Notes under the pieces: model-generated | Databases searched by the model: none | Told to the model about the DNA's origin: nothing | Seen by the model: the letters and a program-made list of their open reading frames with translations, nothing else | NCBI RefSeq assembly: GCF_033449965.1 | Contig: NZ_CP137761.1 | Coordinates: forward strand, 496,001-560,000 | DNA length: 64,000 nucleotides | Direction: 5' to 3' | Source: Bacillus sp. T3 | GTDB lineage: Bacteria > Bacillota > Bacilli > Bacillales > Cytobacillaceae | Shown here: piece after piece, positions 43,511 through 52,404 of the stretch | Position numbering within the stretch: position 1 is the first letter of the stretch | Layout of the letters: the number at the start of each line of letters is the position of its first letter | Made by a program: the position numbers and the translations under genes

Positions 43511-45661
43511 ATGTTTAAAAAGTTGTCAATAAAACAAATACAGTGGGCTAGTTACATTTCAATCTTAGTCATGCTATTCATCATTAGCACCACGTCTTTC
43601 CTTAGCTTCTCCAAAATGTCAGATTCGCTTGATCAGATTACCAAAAAGGAAGCGTTGAAGGGGAAAATTACCTCCGATCTAAATGATCTGATGACACAAA
43701 TGAGACTTGATCTCGCAAACTATTTGCTTGAAAAGTCACAGGAAAATCGTCAGCGCTCACAGAAAGCGTTAAATGATGATATCGCGTCAATTAAAGAGAA
43801 AATTAAGGATTTGCGTCCATTACTTCCAGACTCAAGCTTAAAAAACCTTAATGAATTTGAGGGGAATTTCAACAAGTATACCAGTATGATTCCTTTAGCA
43901 TTAGAAAAATACAATGAAGGAGACCAAACAGGCTTTGAAGATCTTTCTGTTGCCATGACACCGATTGGCGAAAAAGCACGTACAGAGCTTGCTAAGTTGC
44001 AAATAAAAATTGATAAATCAATGATAAATACCATTAAGGAAAATGATAACCAAATTTATATCAGTAAAATCACGATTGGTATTATCTCTGGAGTTGCAAC
44101 GATCTTCAGTATTCTTATTGTTATTTCCGTTACAAGAATCATCGGGCGCTCAGTAACAGGTGTTGTAAAAAATGTGGGAATTACCACCAATTCAATAGAA
44201 GAAATCCTTCAAACAATTGGACAAACAGCTAAAGCTGCTAAAGAATTAGACCAGTCGATGGACAAAGCAAATCAATCCGTAAGTGAGCTCGTAGCCTCGA
44301 TTCAACAGGTTGATGGGAATACAGTTGAAATATCATCTGGAGTGGAAGAAATCTCTGCTGCAATAGAACAGATGAGTACCTCCATCCACTTAGTTGCAGG
44401 TAGCGCAGGCCAACTTTCCCAGTCATCCGAAGAAACCTCTTCAGCAATTCAAGAAATGATGGCATCGATTGAGCAGGTCGCCCTAAGTATTGTAAATGCA
44501 AGTACTGGAGTTGACCAAATCTCTGCGGCTATTGAAGAAATGAGTAGTACCATTAAAGTCGTAAGTGGAAACGCAGTCAGTTTGACGGAAACTTCTGAAA
44601 AAACCTCAGAAACAGTTGAGGAAATGGTCGTCTCAATTAAGCAGGTTGCAGCTAGTACACAGACGGTGAACGAACTTAGTAACACTGTAAAGGGAGACGC
44701 GCTTGTTGGCATGAACTCCTTGAATGAAACATTGACGGGAATGAAGGAAATTTCGAATGTAATTGAACATGCTAGTAATGTAATTTCTGGATTGGGACGA
44801 AGCTCAGAGGAAATTGGCAGCATCATTCAAGTTATAGATGAAATTGCCGAACAAACCAATCTTTTGGCCTTAAATGCTGCAATTGAAGCGGCACGTGCCG
44901 GGGAACATGGCAAAGGGTTTGCAGTTGTTGCTGATGAAGTACGGAAATTAGCAGAGCGTTCAGCGAAGGCTACGAAAGAAATCGCCATCCTAATCAAAGG
45001 CATACAAGCTGAAACTGCAGTGGCAATCACCTCAATCAATGATGGTGCACATAAGGTGAAAATAGGAAATGAGCTTGCGGATAAAACAAATGAAGCAATC
45101 AAGAAAATTACAGAAGGAATCGCCAATGTAACGGAGGAAATGAATTATATTGCAAAAGCAACTGAGGAGCAAACGAAAAATAGTGAATTCATCATCAAAG
45201 CGGTTGAAAATGTTACGTCACAAGCGCTAGAAATGACTCATTCAACTAAACAACAATCGATTGCAGCGGAAGAAATTGTGAAGGGAATCATTAATACAAA
45301 GGACCAGATGCATCAAATCTCGCTAGCGACGGGTGAACAAGCTCAGGGAAGCATGGCCATCGTCAACGCAGTCGAAAATGTAACCTCACATTCGAATACA
45401 GTAAGCTACGCAGCGACCGAACAGGCTCTAACTGCTCAGGAAATCGTAAAAAATATTAATCTAATTAAAGAAATGGTTCATCAAATGACAATTGCAACTA
45501 AAGAACAATCTTCATATGGACAAGATATTGCATTCGAGGTCGAAAAAGTCCGCAAACAAACAAAAGATCTCGAGGCCAGCATCGAAATCCAAACAAAAGA
45601 AGCGGAAGAAGTCGCTCAAGCCATCGAAGGCGTCCACACTCAAATGGAAAAGCTAAAATAG
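43511..45661 (+). CDS. Methyl-accepting chemotaxis protein
   Basis: 716 residues. Transmembrane helix 1 at about 12-32, helix 2 at about 184-206. The extracellular segment between them is a four-helix-bundle-type sensor (KEALKGKITSDLNDLMTQMRLDLANYLLEKSQENR). The HAMP region is not canonical. The cytoplasmic rod repeats EEIS/EEMSS-type heptads several times from residue ~260. The hairpin tip (443-485) is fully conserved: DEIAEQTNLLALNAAIEAARAGEHGKGF. AGGAGG precedes the ATG. The ligand is unknown; signalling should run to CheA/CheW. Confidence 0.9.
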   Translation: MFKKLSIKQIQWASYISILVMLFIISTTSFLSFSKMSDSLDQITKKEALKGKITSDLNDLMTQMRLDLANYLLEKSQENRQRSQKALNDDIASIKEKIKDLRPLLPDSSLKNLNEFEGNFNKYTSMIPLALEKYNEGDQTGFEDLSVAMTPIGEKARTELAKLQIKIDKSMINTIKENDNQIYISKITIGIISGVATIFSILIVISVTRIIGRSVTGVVKNVGITTNSIEEILQTIGQTAKAAKELDQSMDKANQSVSELVASIQQVDGNTVEISSGVEEISAAIEQMSTSIHLVAGSAGQLSQSSEETSSAIQEMMASIEQVALSIVNASTGVDQISAAIEEMSSTIKVVSGNAVSLTETSEKTSETVEEMVVSIKQVAASTQTVNELSNTVKGDALVGMNSLNETLTGMKEISNVIEHASNVISGLGRSSEEIGSIIQVIDEIAEQTNLLALNAAIEAARAGEHGKGFAVVADEVRKLAERSAKATKEIAILIKGIQAETAVAITSINDGAHKVKIGNELADKTNEAIKKITEGIANVTEEMNYIAKATEEQTKNSEFIIKAVENVTSQALEMTHSTKQQSIAAEEIVKGIINTKDQMHQISLATGEQAQGSMAIVNAVENVTSHSNTVSYAATEQALTAQEIVKNINLIKEMVHQMTIATKEQSSYGQDIAFEVEKVRKQTKDLEASIEIQTKEAEEVAQAIEGVHTQMEKLK

Positions 45662-45730
45662 GGTGTTTATTCTGGTTGGTGAGTACTTGCACGGAATTTA
45701 ATTATAGGAAGACTGGGGTAAAAGATTAAG

Positions 45731-45781
45731 AAAAGAGCAAAGATGGTGACGGCCAATGGCACACCAATCTTTGCTCTTTTT
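45731..45781 (+). terminator. Terminator of the chemoreceptor gene
   Basis: AAAAGAGCAAAGATGG... pairs with ...ATCTTTGCTCTTTT over 14 bp, followed by TTTTTC. Confidence 0.85.
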
Positions 45782-45885
45782 CATTTTATTAGGAAGAACT
45801 TTGTGGCTAGATAGAACAGCGCAAGTGACACTCAGCTCATCTTTTTGATTATTAGGTTCATAAATGAATGGAAATCGAGTGGACC

Positions 45886-45999
45886 TTATTTTTGTTTAAA
45901 CAGATCAAGGAAGGCGTGGTAGATCTCTACGCCCTGAAACCAAAATAGGCTTGTTGCTGTAAGGGAAAAAGCTGTAATCATAACATAACGAACCCACAT
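45886..45999 (-). CDS. 37-residue membrane protein
   Basis: Short gene with an excellent AAAGGAGGAATC site ahead of ATG at 45999. It reads MWVRYVMITAFSLTATSLFWF then a short polar tail ending in FKQK: one transmembrane helix. It starts 14 bases after the stop of the 112-residue gene on the same strand, so the two are probably cotranscribed. I do not know the family. Confidence 0.7.
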   Translation of the reverse strand: MWVRYVMITAFSLTATSLFWFQGVEIYHAFLDLFKQK

Positions 46000-46012
46000 A
46001 TTGATTCCTCCT

Positions 46013-46351
46013 TTATTTTGTTTGCAAAAATAAAGGAGCATTGATCACATAATTCGATTGAAAAAAGACAGGTATAAGGAAAAAAACGCTTAAGCACAAG
46101 AATGCAAATAGAAATATTATAAAGAAAATGGATATAAGTGAATAGGTAAGGTCAATCGCTTGAGTTGCAATGATTGGAGATTTCTTATTATCGTCACTCT
46201 TTAATTGATAGGGCTCTTCCTTTTCATCACTAATGACCAGTTTCACGGTTTTGTCTGTTTGATCCGCTCTAACGTTGCTGTAGCAATGGCAAATAGTAAA
46301 CACCAAGAAAACCGAGAGCAAAAGGAATGAGGAGAACCGACTTTGCTTCAA
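46013..46351 (-). CDS. Secreted or membrane protein of unknown function
   Basis: 112 residues: an N-terminal signal-like helix (FSSFLLLSVFLVFTICHCY), a polar extracytoplasmic stretch of ~45 residues (VRADQTDKTVKLVISDEKEEPYQLKSDDNKKS), and a C-terminal transmembrane helix (SLISIFFIIFLFAFLCLSVFFLIPVFF). So it spans the membrane twice with a small outside loop. GGGAGTGGG upstream. It is followed by the 37-residue protein. A sensing or envelope role is only a guess. Confidence 0.6.
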   Translation of the reverse strand: MKQSRFSSFLLLSVFLVFTICHCYSNVRADQTDKTVKLVISDEKEEPYQLKSDDNKKSPIIATQAIDLTYSLISIFFIIFLFAFLCLSVFFLIPVFFQSNYVINAPLFLQTK

Positions 46352-46557
46352 TGCAACCCACTCCCTTAAGAAGAGATATGAAGATTATGAGATTAAAGAT
46401 GATTGGTGATTTTTATCATAACTCCTGTGGTAATAATTGAAAAGAAAAACAATTAGACAAATTTTGAACCTTCTTCATGCATTTAAAACATTACGCCGTA
46501 ATATTTTGTTGAAAAAAGTTCGGATTCGTCTGTCCTAATCTATGATTGGTTTTTGAA

Positions 46558-46736
46558 TGGACATATAAGACTTTATTTTGCAAAAATCCCCTTAATGCTG
46601 TCCTTAGGAGGACACAGGATGCCTTATTTAGTTTAAATCCATTGAATAAAGCCAATCAATTATCAAATAGCGAATTTGTTGTCCACTTAGCCTGTTAAAA
46701 TAGCGCTTTGTGTAAAGATAACGGAACGGATGTCCG
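46558..46736. repeat. 179-bp GGACA...TGTCC palindromic element, copy 4
   Basis: Starts TGGACATA and ends GATGTCCG, with inner pair GGAGGACACAGGATGCC and CGAATTTGTTGTCC. It is the most diverged copy in its left half. It lies upstream of the 112-residue gene. Confidence 0.75.
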
Positions 46737-46776
46737 CTCCCTCAGGTGGAAATCATTTTTGAGCTCAGGTTAATAA

Positions 46777-46819
46777 AAAGAGGCAAATCATCTAATCACG
46801 TTAGATGGTTTGCCTCTTT
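46777..46819. terminator. Terminator of the BC1872-like gene
   Basis: AAAGAGGCAAATCATCTAA pairs with TTAGATGGTTTGCCTCTTT (one G-T). It lies 100 bases past the stop of the minus-strand gene and has A/T runs on both sides. Confidence 0.75.
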
Positions 46820-46923
46820 CATTATTCTAAAAATCAGTTGAATAATATATATATAAGTCCAAATCCGAAGCGGAAGGAAAGATTCCATGCTAAGTTGTAT
46901 GTGAAATCAATCCCAGCTGCCGA

Positions 46924-47247
46924 TTAGCACAATTTTTGCCAAAGTCTGTTGCTAACTGTCATCGAGTGTTGTTCGATGATGGAGTACGCTGCATTGGTGA
47001 TGGCTTGAGGTAATGTTTCACCAGTAGCGTGAATATCGTTAAAGGATACATCTGAATATCCGTGTGTTTTAAAGGTAAAGCCAAATTCTCTTAATTTATC
47101 AACAATGATCATGGCGTGATCTAGGCTTTCCTCAGGCTGGAATTCGGTTTCATGAATAAACTCGCCTTTCTCATAATCATACCAACGATCCCATCTGTTT
47201 AACTTCCAACCTAGAATTCTACGAGCAATTGAATCTGTTTTGTTCAT
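46924..47247 (-). CDS. BC1872-like phage ABA sandwich protein
   Basis: 107 residues. The pattern IARRILGWKLNRWDRWYDYEKGEF at the start (a 'W-W-D-W-Y' block), FQPEESLDHAMIIVDKL, and ETLPQAITNAAYSII near the end fit the phage ABA-sandwich domain (BC1872 family) common in Bacillus phages and chromosomes. No other phage genes lie nearby, so it is a stray copy. Ribosome site AAAGGGG. Function unknown. Confidence 0.65.
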   Translation of the reverse strand: MNKTDSIARRILGWKLNRWDRWYDYEKGEFIHETEFQPEESLDHAMIIVDKLREFGFTFKTHGYSDVSFNDIHATGETLPQAITNAAYSIIEQHSMTVSNRLWQKLC

Positions 47248-47631
47248 AATATAATCCCCTTTTTTATTATTTTCCTTAGAACAATGTTTCTAAATCTTTC
47301 CCCAAAAACTAGTAACAGATGCCAACTTTGCCATAATAGGCTGTTTCGATTGTTTTGCAAACTCAAATTGCTGCTCCAAATTCAAAATCCTAATTAGTTG
47401 TTTTATAACAGTTTGTTAATTGTTTTTTATTATATAACACACTTAAGGAATCGACAATATATTATTTTGATTTTTTTGAAATTTAGGCAAAATTACCCTT
47501 GTGATGTGGAAATAATTAAGTGATTGCTAGTGGAGCGCAGGGACGTACTCGTGTTTTTACTAATATTTATTTTTTTGTTTTGTTCCGATTTAGTTTCTGC
47601 ATCATAAGCTTTAGTTATAAGGGGTGGTGCA
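47248..47631. other. Intergenic region
   Basis: About 380 bases with no gene I can support. It is AT-rich and contains a TTTTTTATTATATAACACAC stretch near 47426 that could be a promoter. Divergent genes lie on both sides, so two promoters are expected. Confidence 0.45.
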
Positions 47632-47925
47632 ATGAACAAGGATTATTATGATGTCGAGACACTGAAGCATATTAGGAACAAACTTGATTATATTTACTCA
47701 ATTGCCAAAAGTAACAATCATGACAACCCTGAATTAATGGACACCATTGAAAATCTAGCATTGATAGCAAATATGTTTGCAAACATTCATATTAAAGCGT
47801 TAAACAACCAAACTGTGACAGCATCCCCTCAAGGCTACATTCTGGCCAAACTGTCTAACTCTTACTCGAGAATGAAAGGCTATGAAAAACGAAAAGAGGA
47901 TGATTTTCAAAGTTGGGAGCTTTAG
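47632..47925 (+). CDS. Small helical protein of unknown function
   Basis: 97 residues, all-helical, with a strong site (AAGGGGTGG) before the ATG. It reads MNKDYYDVETLKHIRNKLDYIYSI..., then ENLALIANMFANIHIKAL, and a polar C-terminus (KRKEDDFQSWEL). There is no membrane segment or motif. It is a single gene. It could be a small adaptor or part of a defence or stress system, but nothing supports a choice. Confidence 0.6.
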   Translation: MNKDYYDVETLKHIRNKLDYIYSIAKSNNHDNPELMDTIENLALIANMFANIHIKALNNQTVTASPQGYILAKLSNSYSRMKGYEKRKEDDFQSWEL

Positions 47926-48059
47926 GACTAGAAAAACGTACTATTCCAGCTTTTGTTCTTTTAGGAAATAGGTAGATCAAAGTAATAAGCCTGCCCACCT
48001 TAAAAAATGACAATCTTTTTTCGTGTATAAAGGTGAAAACCGTTGGGAGAATGGAGCCT

Positions 48060-48130
48060 AATATAGTTTTAATCAAACGATTGATTAAAATTGGTTTCCC
48101 GGGAAATTGGTCGAAATGGGTGGAAGGGTG
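48060..48130. repeat. Palindrome plus TTTCCCGGGAAAT block
   Basis: TTAATCAAACGATTGATTAA (~48074) is followed by GGTTTCCCGGGAAATTGGTC (~48093), the same pair as near 32586-32630 and, less complete, 14453-14925. It lies between a gene end and the tetR-like gene end. Confidence 0.6.
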
Positions 48131-48166
48131 GAGAGGTTTAACTGAAGTAAGGTAGTAATCATGTTG

Positions 48167-48207
48167 AAAGAGGCTAACCACATCTACAATGGTTAGCCTC
48201 TTTTTTT
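48167..48207. terminator. Bidirectional terminator at the tetR-like 3' end
   Basis: AAAGAGGCTAACCA pairs with TGGTTAGCCTCTTT around a nine-base loop, followed by T4 on the plus side and A/T on the minus side. Confidence 0.75.
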
Positions 48208-49057
48208 ATGAAGGAAGCAAAAGCTTCGTCCCTATGCTTTCTCTTAACAAATAAGCAATCCACTTACAGTGCGGATGGTTACGAATGTTTTCGAGAAGGC
48301 CGATGACGATGGCGCGGTTCATGGTTGGTTCTATGATTTGCCCACGCAACAGCACCAATGATTCTTTTTCGACCGATTCTTCCATTTCGGCGATTTTTTG
48401 ATCGATGATTTCGAGCAGTCCTTCCTTCGTTATGGTTTCTGTCAGCGGTTGTTTCAGAATTTCGATTTTCTCCTGTGAAAGAAAGGATATCGTTGTGTGG
48501 TTCGCGAGCAGGTTTGTTTTTTCAGCGAGCGATTTAGCTAAAAGCTCTACGTCCACAGGAAAACTATAAAATAAAAATAGGTGTGCATAGGTTTTCATAA
48601 ACCCTTTAATGCAACAAATTAAATCATATTTAACAGCATCGATTGACTCACCATACAGCCTTTCAAGCATCAAAAGAATACTATTATCAATGAGCCGGTC
48701 GTAATAGTTAATTTTCCTGAAGAACTCCTCATTGTTAAAGGAGTACGTTTGATCTTTTACAAAGATTTTGGCGAAATCGGAATGTTTTTGATAGGTCTGA
48801 TAGATTTTAAAATAAAAATCATATAAAAGAACATCTTTGTTAGAATTTCTGACTATATAGTCAATGTCCGAAGTGCTCTGAACCATAAAGTGGTCAATTA
48901 AGGCCAAAATCAATTCGTCCTTTGACTTAAACGACAGATAAAAAGCACCCTTGGAAATACCGCAATAGTCCGTGATTTGTTGAACAGTGGTTGCTTCGAA
49001 ACCTTGTTTGGCAAAGAGCTCGATTGCTTTCTCCATAATTAATTGTTTTTTAATCAT
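48206..49057 (-). CDS. TetR/AcrR-family regulator of the adjacent pump
   Basis: 283 residues. The N-terminal helix-turn-helix is AKQGFEATTVQQITDYCGISKGAFYLSFKSKDELI (about 14-50), the standard TetR domain. The ligand domain is long and helical, with a C-terminal part longer than most TetR proteins. It is divergent from the RND-pump gene, and an AATGAC-N6-GTCATT palindrome lies in the 100-base gap, so it should repress the pump and probably itself. The ligand is likely a drug, surfactant or lipid (inference). Confidence 0.85.
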   Translation of the reverse strand: MIKKQLIMEKAIELFAKQGFEATTVQQITDYCGISKGAFYLSFKSKDELILALIDHFMVQSTSDIDYIVRNSNKDVLLYDFYFKIYQTYQKHSDFAKIFVKDQTYSFNNEEFFRKINYYDRLIDNSILLMLERLYGESIDAVKYDLICCIKGFMKTYAHLFLFYSFPVDVELLAKSLAEKTNLLANHTTISFLSQEKIEILKQPLTETITKEGLLEIIDQKIAEMEESVEKESLVLLRGQIIEPTMNRAIVIGLLENIRNHPHCKWIAYLLRESIGTKLLLPS

Positions 49058-49086
49058 TTTTTAATATCTCTCCTATGGTTCTTTAG

Positions 49087-49115
49087 TTGACAAATGACCC
49101 GTTAGTCATTAGTAT
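49087..49115 (+). promoter_or_regulatory. Promoter of the pump gene with an embedded TetR operator
   Basis: A -35 box TTGACA at 49087-49092 and a -10-like TAGTAT at 49110-49115 are 17 bases apart. The spacer contains AATGAC-CCGTTA-GTCATT (49093-49110), a symmetric 6+6 operator. Binding there would block RNA polymerase. Confidence 0.8.
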
Positions 49116-49157
49116 AAGAAATTGAGCTAGACAAGTCAATTAAGGGTAGGTGTAAGT

Positions 49158-52100
49158 GTGAAAGGTTTAGTTAATTTTGTCCTGAAAAATAAACTAGCAG
49201 TATGGTTGCTTACGATAATCATAACAGCTTCCGGAATTTATTCTGGAACACAAATGAAAACTGAGACAATACCTGATATTTCTATTCCTTATTTAATGGT
49301 CATGGATGTTTATCCAGGAGCGACACCTGAAAAGGTAATGGAAGATGTGTCCATGCCAATCGAGAAAGCCGTCGAAGGTCTAGAAAATGTAAAATTCGTT
49401 TATTCTAACTCTTATTCTAATATGTCCAGTATTCAAGTGGAATACGAATATGGAATTGATATGGACGAGGCAAAGCGAGCACTTGAGGCAGCATTAGATA
49501 ATGTGAAGTTACCTGAAGTTGCACAAGAGCCGACTGTCACGGCAATTAGTATGAACATGATGCCTGTTGTCGCACTTAGTGTCAGCAGCACGACTGAGGA
49601 TATTGTGAGATTAACCAATACTGTTGAGGATGTATTACTTCCTAAAATCGAGAAGATTGACGGGGTTGCTTCTGCGACAATCACAGGCCAACATATCGAA
49701 GAGGTTCAACTAACCTATGATAAAGCAAAAATGGCTGAGCTCGGCATAACAGAAGATACAGTCAAACAAATGATTCAAGCCAGTGATATGGCTGTTTCAT
49801 TAGGTTTATACGAATTCAAAGAAGGTGAACAGGCTGTTTCTGTTGACGGCAAGTTCATGACTGCTGATGAACTGAAGGGAATGATGATTCCTGTCACACC
49901 ATCTGCAACTAACCCGGTTCCATTTGTAAAATTAAGCGATATTGCAAAAGTTGAAATGGTTGGGAAAGTCCAATCTGTTTCCCGCACAAATGGTGAAAAT
50001 GCGATTGCAATCCAAATTGTTAAAGAACAAGAAGCGAACACAGTTGATGTTGTTAATAAAGTGAAAGACTTAGCAAAAGAACAAAAGAAGAAAATCGATG
50101 GTCTTGTTATCGATGTCTCACTTGACCAAGGTAAGCCTATCGAAGAATCCGTATCGACAATGGTTGAAAAAGCAGTATTTGGTGGAGCAATCGCTGTCCT
50201 AATTATTCTGCTATTCCTTCGTGATTTTAAATCAACGATTATTTCAATCGTTTCCATTCCAGTTTCGATTTTTATGGCCATGTTGATCATCCACTGGTTG
50301 GAAATTACATTAAATATTATGACGCTCGGGGCCATCACGGTTGCCATCGGTCGTGTAATCGATGACTCGATCGTCGTGGTCGAAAATATTTATCGCCGTC
50401 TTCATTTAAAAGAGGAAAAGTTAAACGGTCGTGCGTTAGTGCGTGAAGCAACAATTGAGATGTTCAAGCCAATCCTGTCCTCTACACTTGTAACGGTTGC
50501 CGTTTTCGCACCATTAATCTTTGTGGGCGGAATGGTTGGAGAGTTGTTTGCACCGTTCGCGTTAACGATGACGTTTGCATTGGGAGCTTCCCTCATTGTT
50601 GCAATTACGATCGTACCGGCATTAGCTCATTTCTTATTTAAGAAAAAGCTTTATACCGAAAAAACCGAAAGTAGTCATAAAGAGGCAGGAAAATTAGCGA
50701 ACTGGTACAAGCGTGTGCTAGCTTGGACTTTAAACCACAAAATTATTACGTCTGTTTTGGCTATTGTCTTATTAGCAGGAAGCCTGGCGTTAACGCCCAT
50801 CATCGGCTTTAGTTTTATGGGAAGCGAAGAAGATAAAGTGATGTATCTAACGTATACTCCTGGTGCTGGTGAGCTTAAGGAAGAAACGTTAGAAAACGTA
50901 GCAAAAGTAGAAGAAAAGATGCTTAAACGCGATGATATTAATATTGTTCAAATTTCCGTTACAGAAGCCGGTGACCCAACAGCTGCGATGATGGGTGGCG
51001 GAGGCGACGGTGCATTAATGTACCTCATCTTTGACCCGGACATGGAAAACTTCTCAGAAGTGCGCGATGACATCGAGGATTATGTAGCAAACATTGACCA
51101 GTCAGGTGAATGGAAGAGCCAGAAATTCGGATCTATGGGCGGGGTAGCATCAAATGAAGTCAGCTATACCTTCTACAGTGAAAATCTAGATAAACTATAT
51201 GATTCCGTTGAAAAAGTCGAAAAGGTTATGAAAAAGAGCGACCGTTTAAAGGATGTTACTTCAAGTGCGGAGGCGGCATATGTAGAATACACCTTTGAGG
51301 TCGAGCAAAACAAGCTCTTGCAATATGGTTTAACAACGGGTCAAATCGTTATGATGTTAAACCCAATGAAATCGCAAGATGTGTTAACAACGATTGAAAA
51401 AGACGGAGACAACCTAGATGTCATCGTTCAGCAAGAACAAACGAAAACACCAAAATCAATCGATGAGCTTTTGGCTACTCCTGTTCCAACTGCTGTTGGT
51501 GGTGTGATGCCTTTATCACAGCTGGTTGAAGTGAAGGAAGGCACCACTTTTAATACACTTGCGCGCAGTAAAGGCGAATACTACGCAACCGTTTCTGGTA
51601 CAGCCATCGGCGAAGATATTTCGAAAGCAACATCCGAAGTGAAAAAAGAGATAGATAAGCTAGATTTACCGAAAGGCGTTGAAATTGGCGTTGCCAGTGT
51701 TCAAGCAGACATGACTGAAACCTTTACGCAGCTTGGAGTTGCTATGCTTGCGGCCATCGCGATTGTTTACTTCATCTTAGTGGTGACATTTGGTGAAGGT
51801 CTTGCACCATTTGCCATTCTATTCTCGTTACCGTTCGCCGTAATCGGGTCCTTCGTCGGATTATTGATCGCCGGCGAAACCATCTCCGTATCGGTCATGA
51901 TGGGTCTATTAATGTTAATCGGTATCGTCGTCACAAACGCAATTGTGTTGGTGGATCGAATCATCCACATGGAGCGCGGCGGAATGGAGATGCGCGAAGC
52001 GATTCTCGAAGCGGGTGCAACGCGTCTACGCCCAATCTTAATGACGGCGATTGCCACAATCGGTGCATTAATTCCACTAGCAATTGGCTCTGGCGGTGGC

Positions 52101-52244
52101 GGCCTAATTTCTAAAGGTCTCGGAATCACCGTAATCGGCGGTTTGACCAGCTCCACGCTATTAACCCTGATTATTGTGCCAATTGTATACGAAGTGTTGT
52201 CAAAAATGCTAAAGAAAAACCGTCGAGAAATTCAAGAAAACTAG
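49158..52244 (+). CDS. SwrC-like RND efflux pump
   Basis: 1028 residues (B. subtilis SwrC 1065). GTG start after GGTAGGTG. Typical RND topology: TM1 at 10-32 (AVWLLTIIITASGIYSG), a large outside loop with YPGATPEKVMEDVSMPIEKAVEGLENV, then a block of five or six TMs containing the proton-relay region GAITVAIGRVIDDSIVVVENI (Asp pair), a second large loop, then a last TM block with GIVVTNAIVLVDRI. In B. subtilis SwrC exports surfactin and is needed for swarming. Here the substrate is not readable, but the TetR pairing suggests drug or surfactant efflux. Confidence 0.9.
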   Translation: MKGLVNFVLKNKLAVWLLTIIITASGIYSGTQMKTETIPDISIPYLMVMDVYPGATPEKVMEDVSMPIEKAVEGLENVKFVYSNSYSNMSSIQVEYEYGIDMDEAKRALEAALDNVKLPEVAQEPTVTAISMNMMPVVALSVSSTTEDIVRLTNTVEDVLLPKIEKIDGVASATITGQHIEEVQLTYDKAKMAELGITEDTVKQMIQASDMAVSLGLYEFKEGEQAVSVDGKFMTADELKGMMIPVTPSATNPVPFVKLSDIAKVEMVGKVQSVSRTNGENAIAIQIVKEQEANTVDVVNKVKDLAKEQKKKIDGLVIDVSLDQGKPIEESVSTMVEKAVFGGAIAVLIILLFLRDFKSTIISIVSIPVSIFMAMLIIHWLEITLNIMTLGAITVAIGRVIDDSIVVVENIYRRLHLKEEKLNGRALVREATIEMFKPILSSTLVTVAVFAPLIFVGGMVGELFAPFALTMTFALGASLIVAITIVPALAHFLFKKKLYTEKTESSHKEAGKLANWYKRVLAWTLNHKIITSVLAIVLLAGSLALTPIIGFSFMGSEEDKVMYLTYTPGAGELKEETLENVAKVEEKMLKRDDINIVQISVTEAGDPTAAMMGGGGDGALMYLIFDPDMENFSEVRDDIEDYVANIDQSGEWKSQKFGSMGGVASNEVSYTFYSENLDKLYDSVEKVEKVMKKSDRLKDVTSSAEAAYVEYTFEVEQNKLLQYGLTTGQIVMMLNPMKSQDVLTTIEKDGDNLDVIVQQEQTKTPKSIDELLATPVPTAVGGVMPLSQLVEVKEGTTFNTLARSKGEYYATVSGTAIGEDISKATSEVKKEIDKLDLPKGVEIGVASVQADMTETFTQLGVAMLAAIAIVYFILVVTFGEGLAPFAILFSLPFAVIGSFVGLLIAGETISVSVMMGLLMLIGIVVTNAIVLVDRIIHMERGGMEMREAILEAGATRLRPILMTAIATIGALIPLAIGSGGGGLISKGLGITVIGGLTSSTLLTLIIVPIVYEVLSKMLKKNRREIQEN

Positions 52245-52310
52245 GAAGTGGGGGACGCGGGTCTCATGCTCCTGTTTGGGAATATAAGTATTGGTGCTTG
52301 CTAAGAAAAG

Positions 52311-52347
52311 CCGCTACAAATTGTTGGTTAATTTGTGGCGGTTTTTT
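52311..52347 (+). terminator. Terminator of the swrC-like gene
   Basis: CCGCTACAAATT pairs with AATTTGTGGCGG around a seven-base loop, followed by T6. Confidence 0.85.
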
Positions 52348-52404
52348 CTATTGTTATGAAAATTAGCGAACATATAGCTATCAAACAAAACAGAAGCTAG
52401 AAAA

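Noticed and set aside
46924..47247. Prophage region around the BC1872-like gene
   Set aside because: No integrase, terminase, structural or lysis genes nearby. One stray gene is not a prophage.
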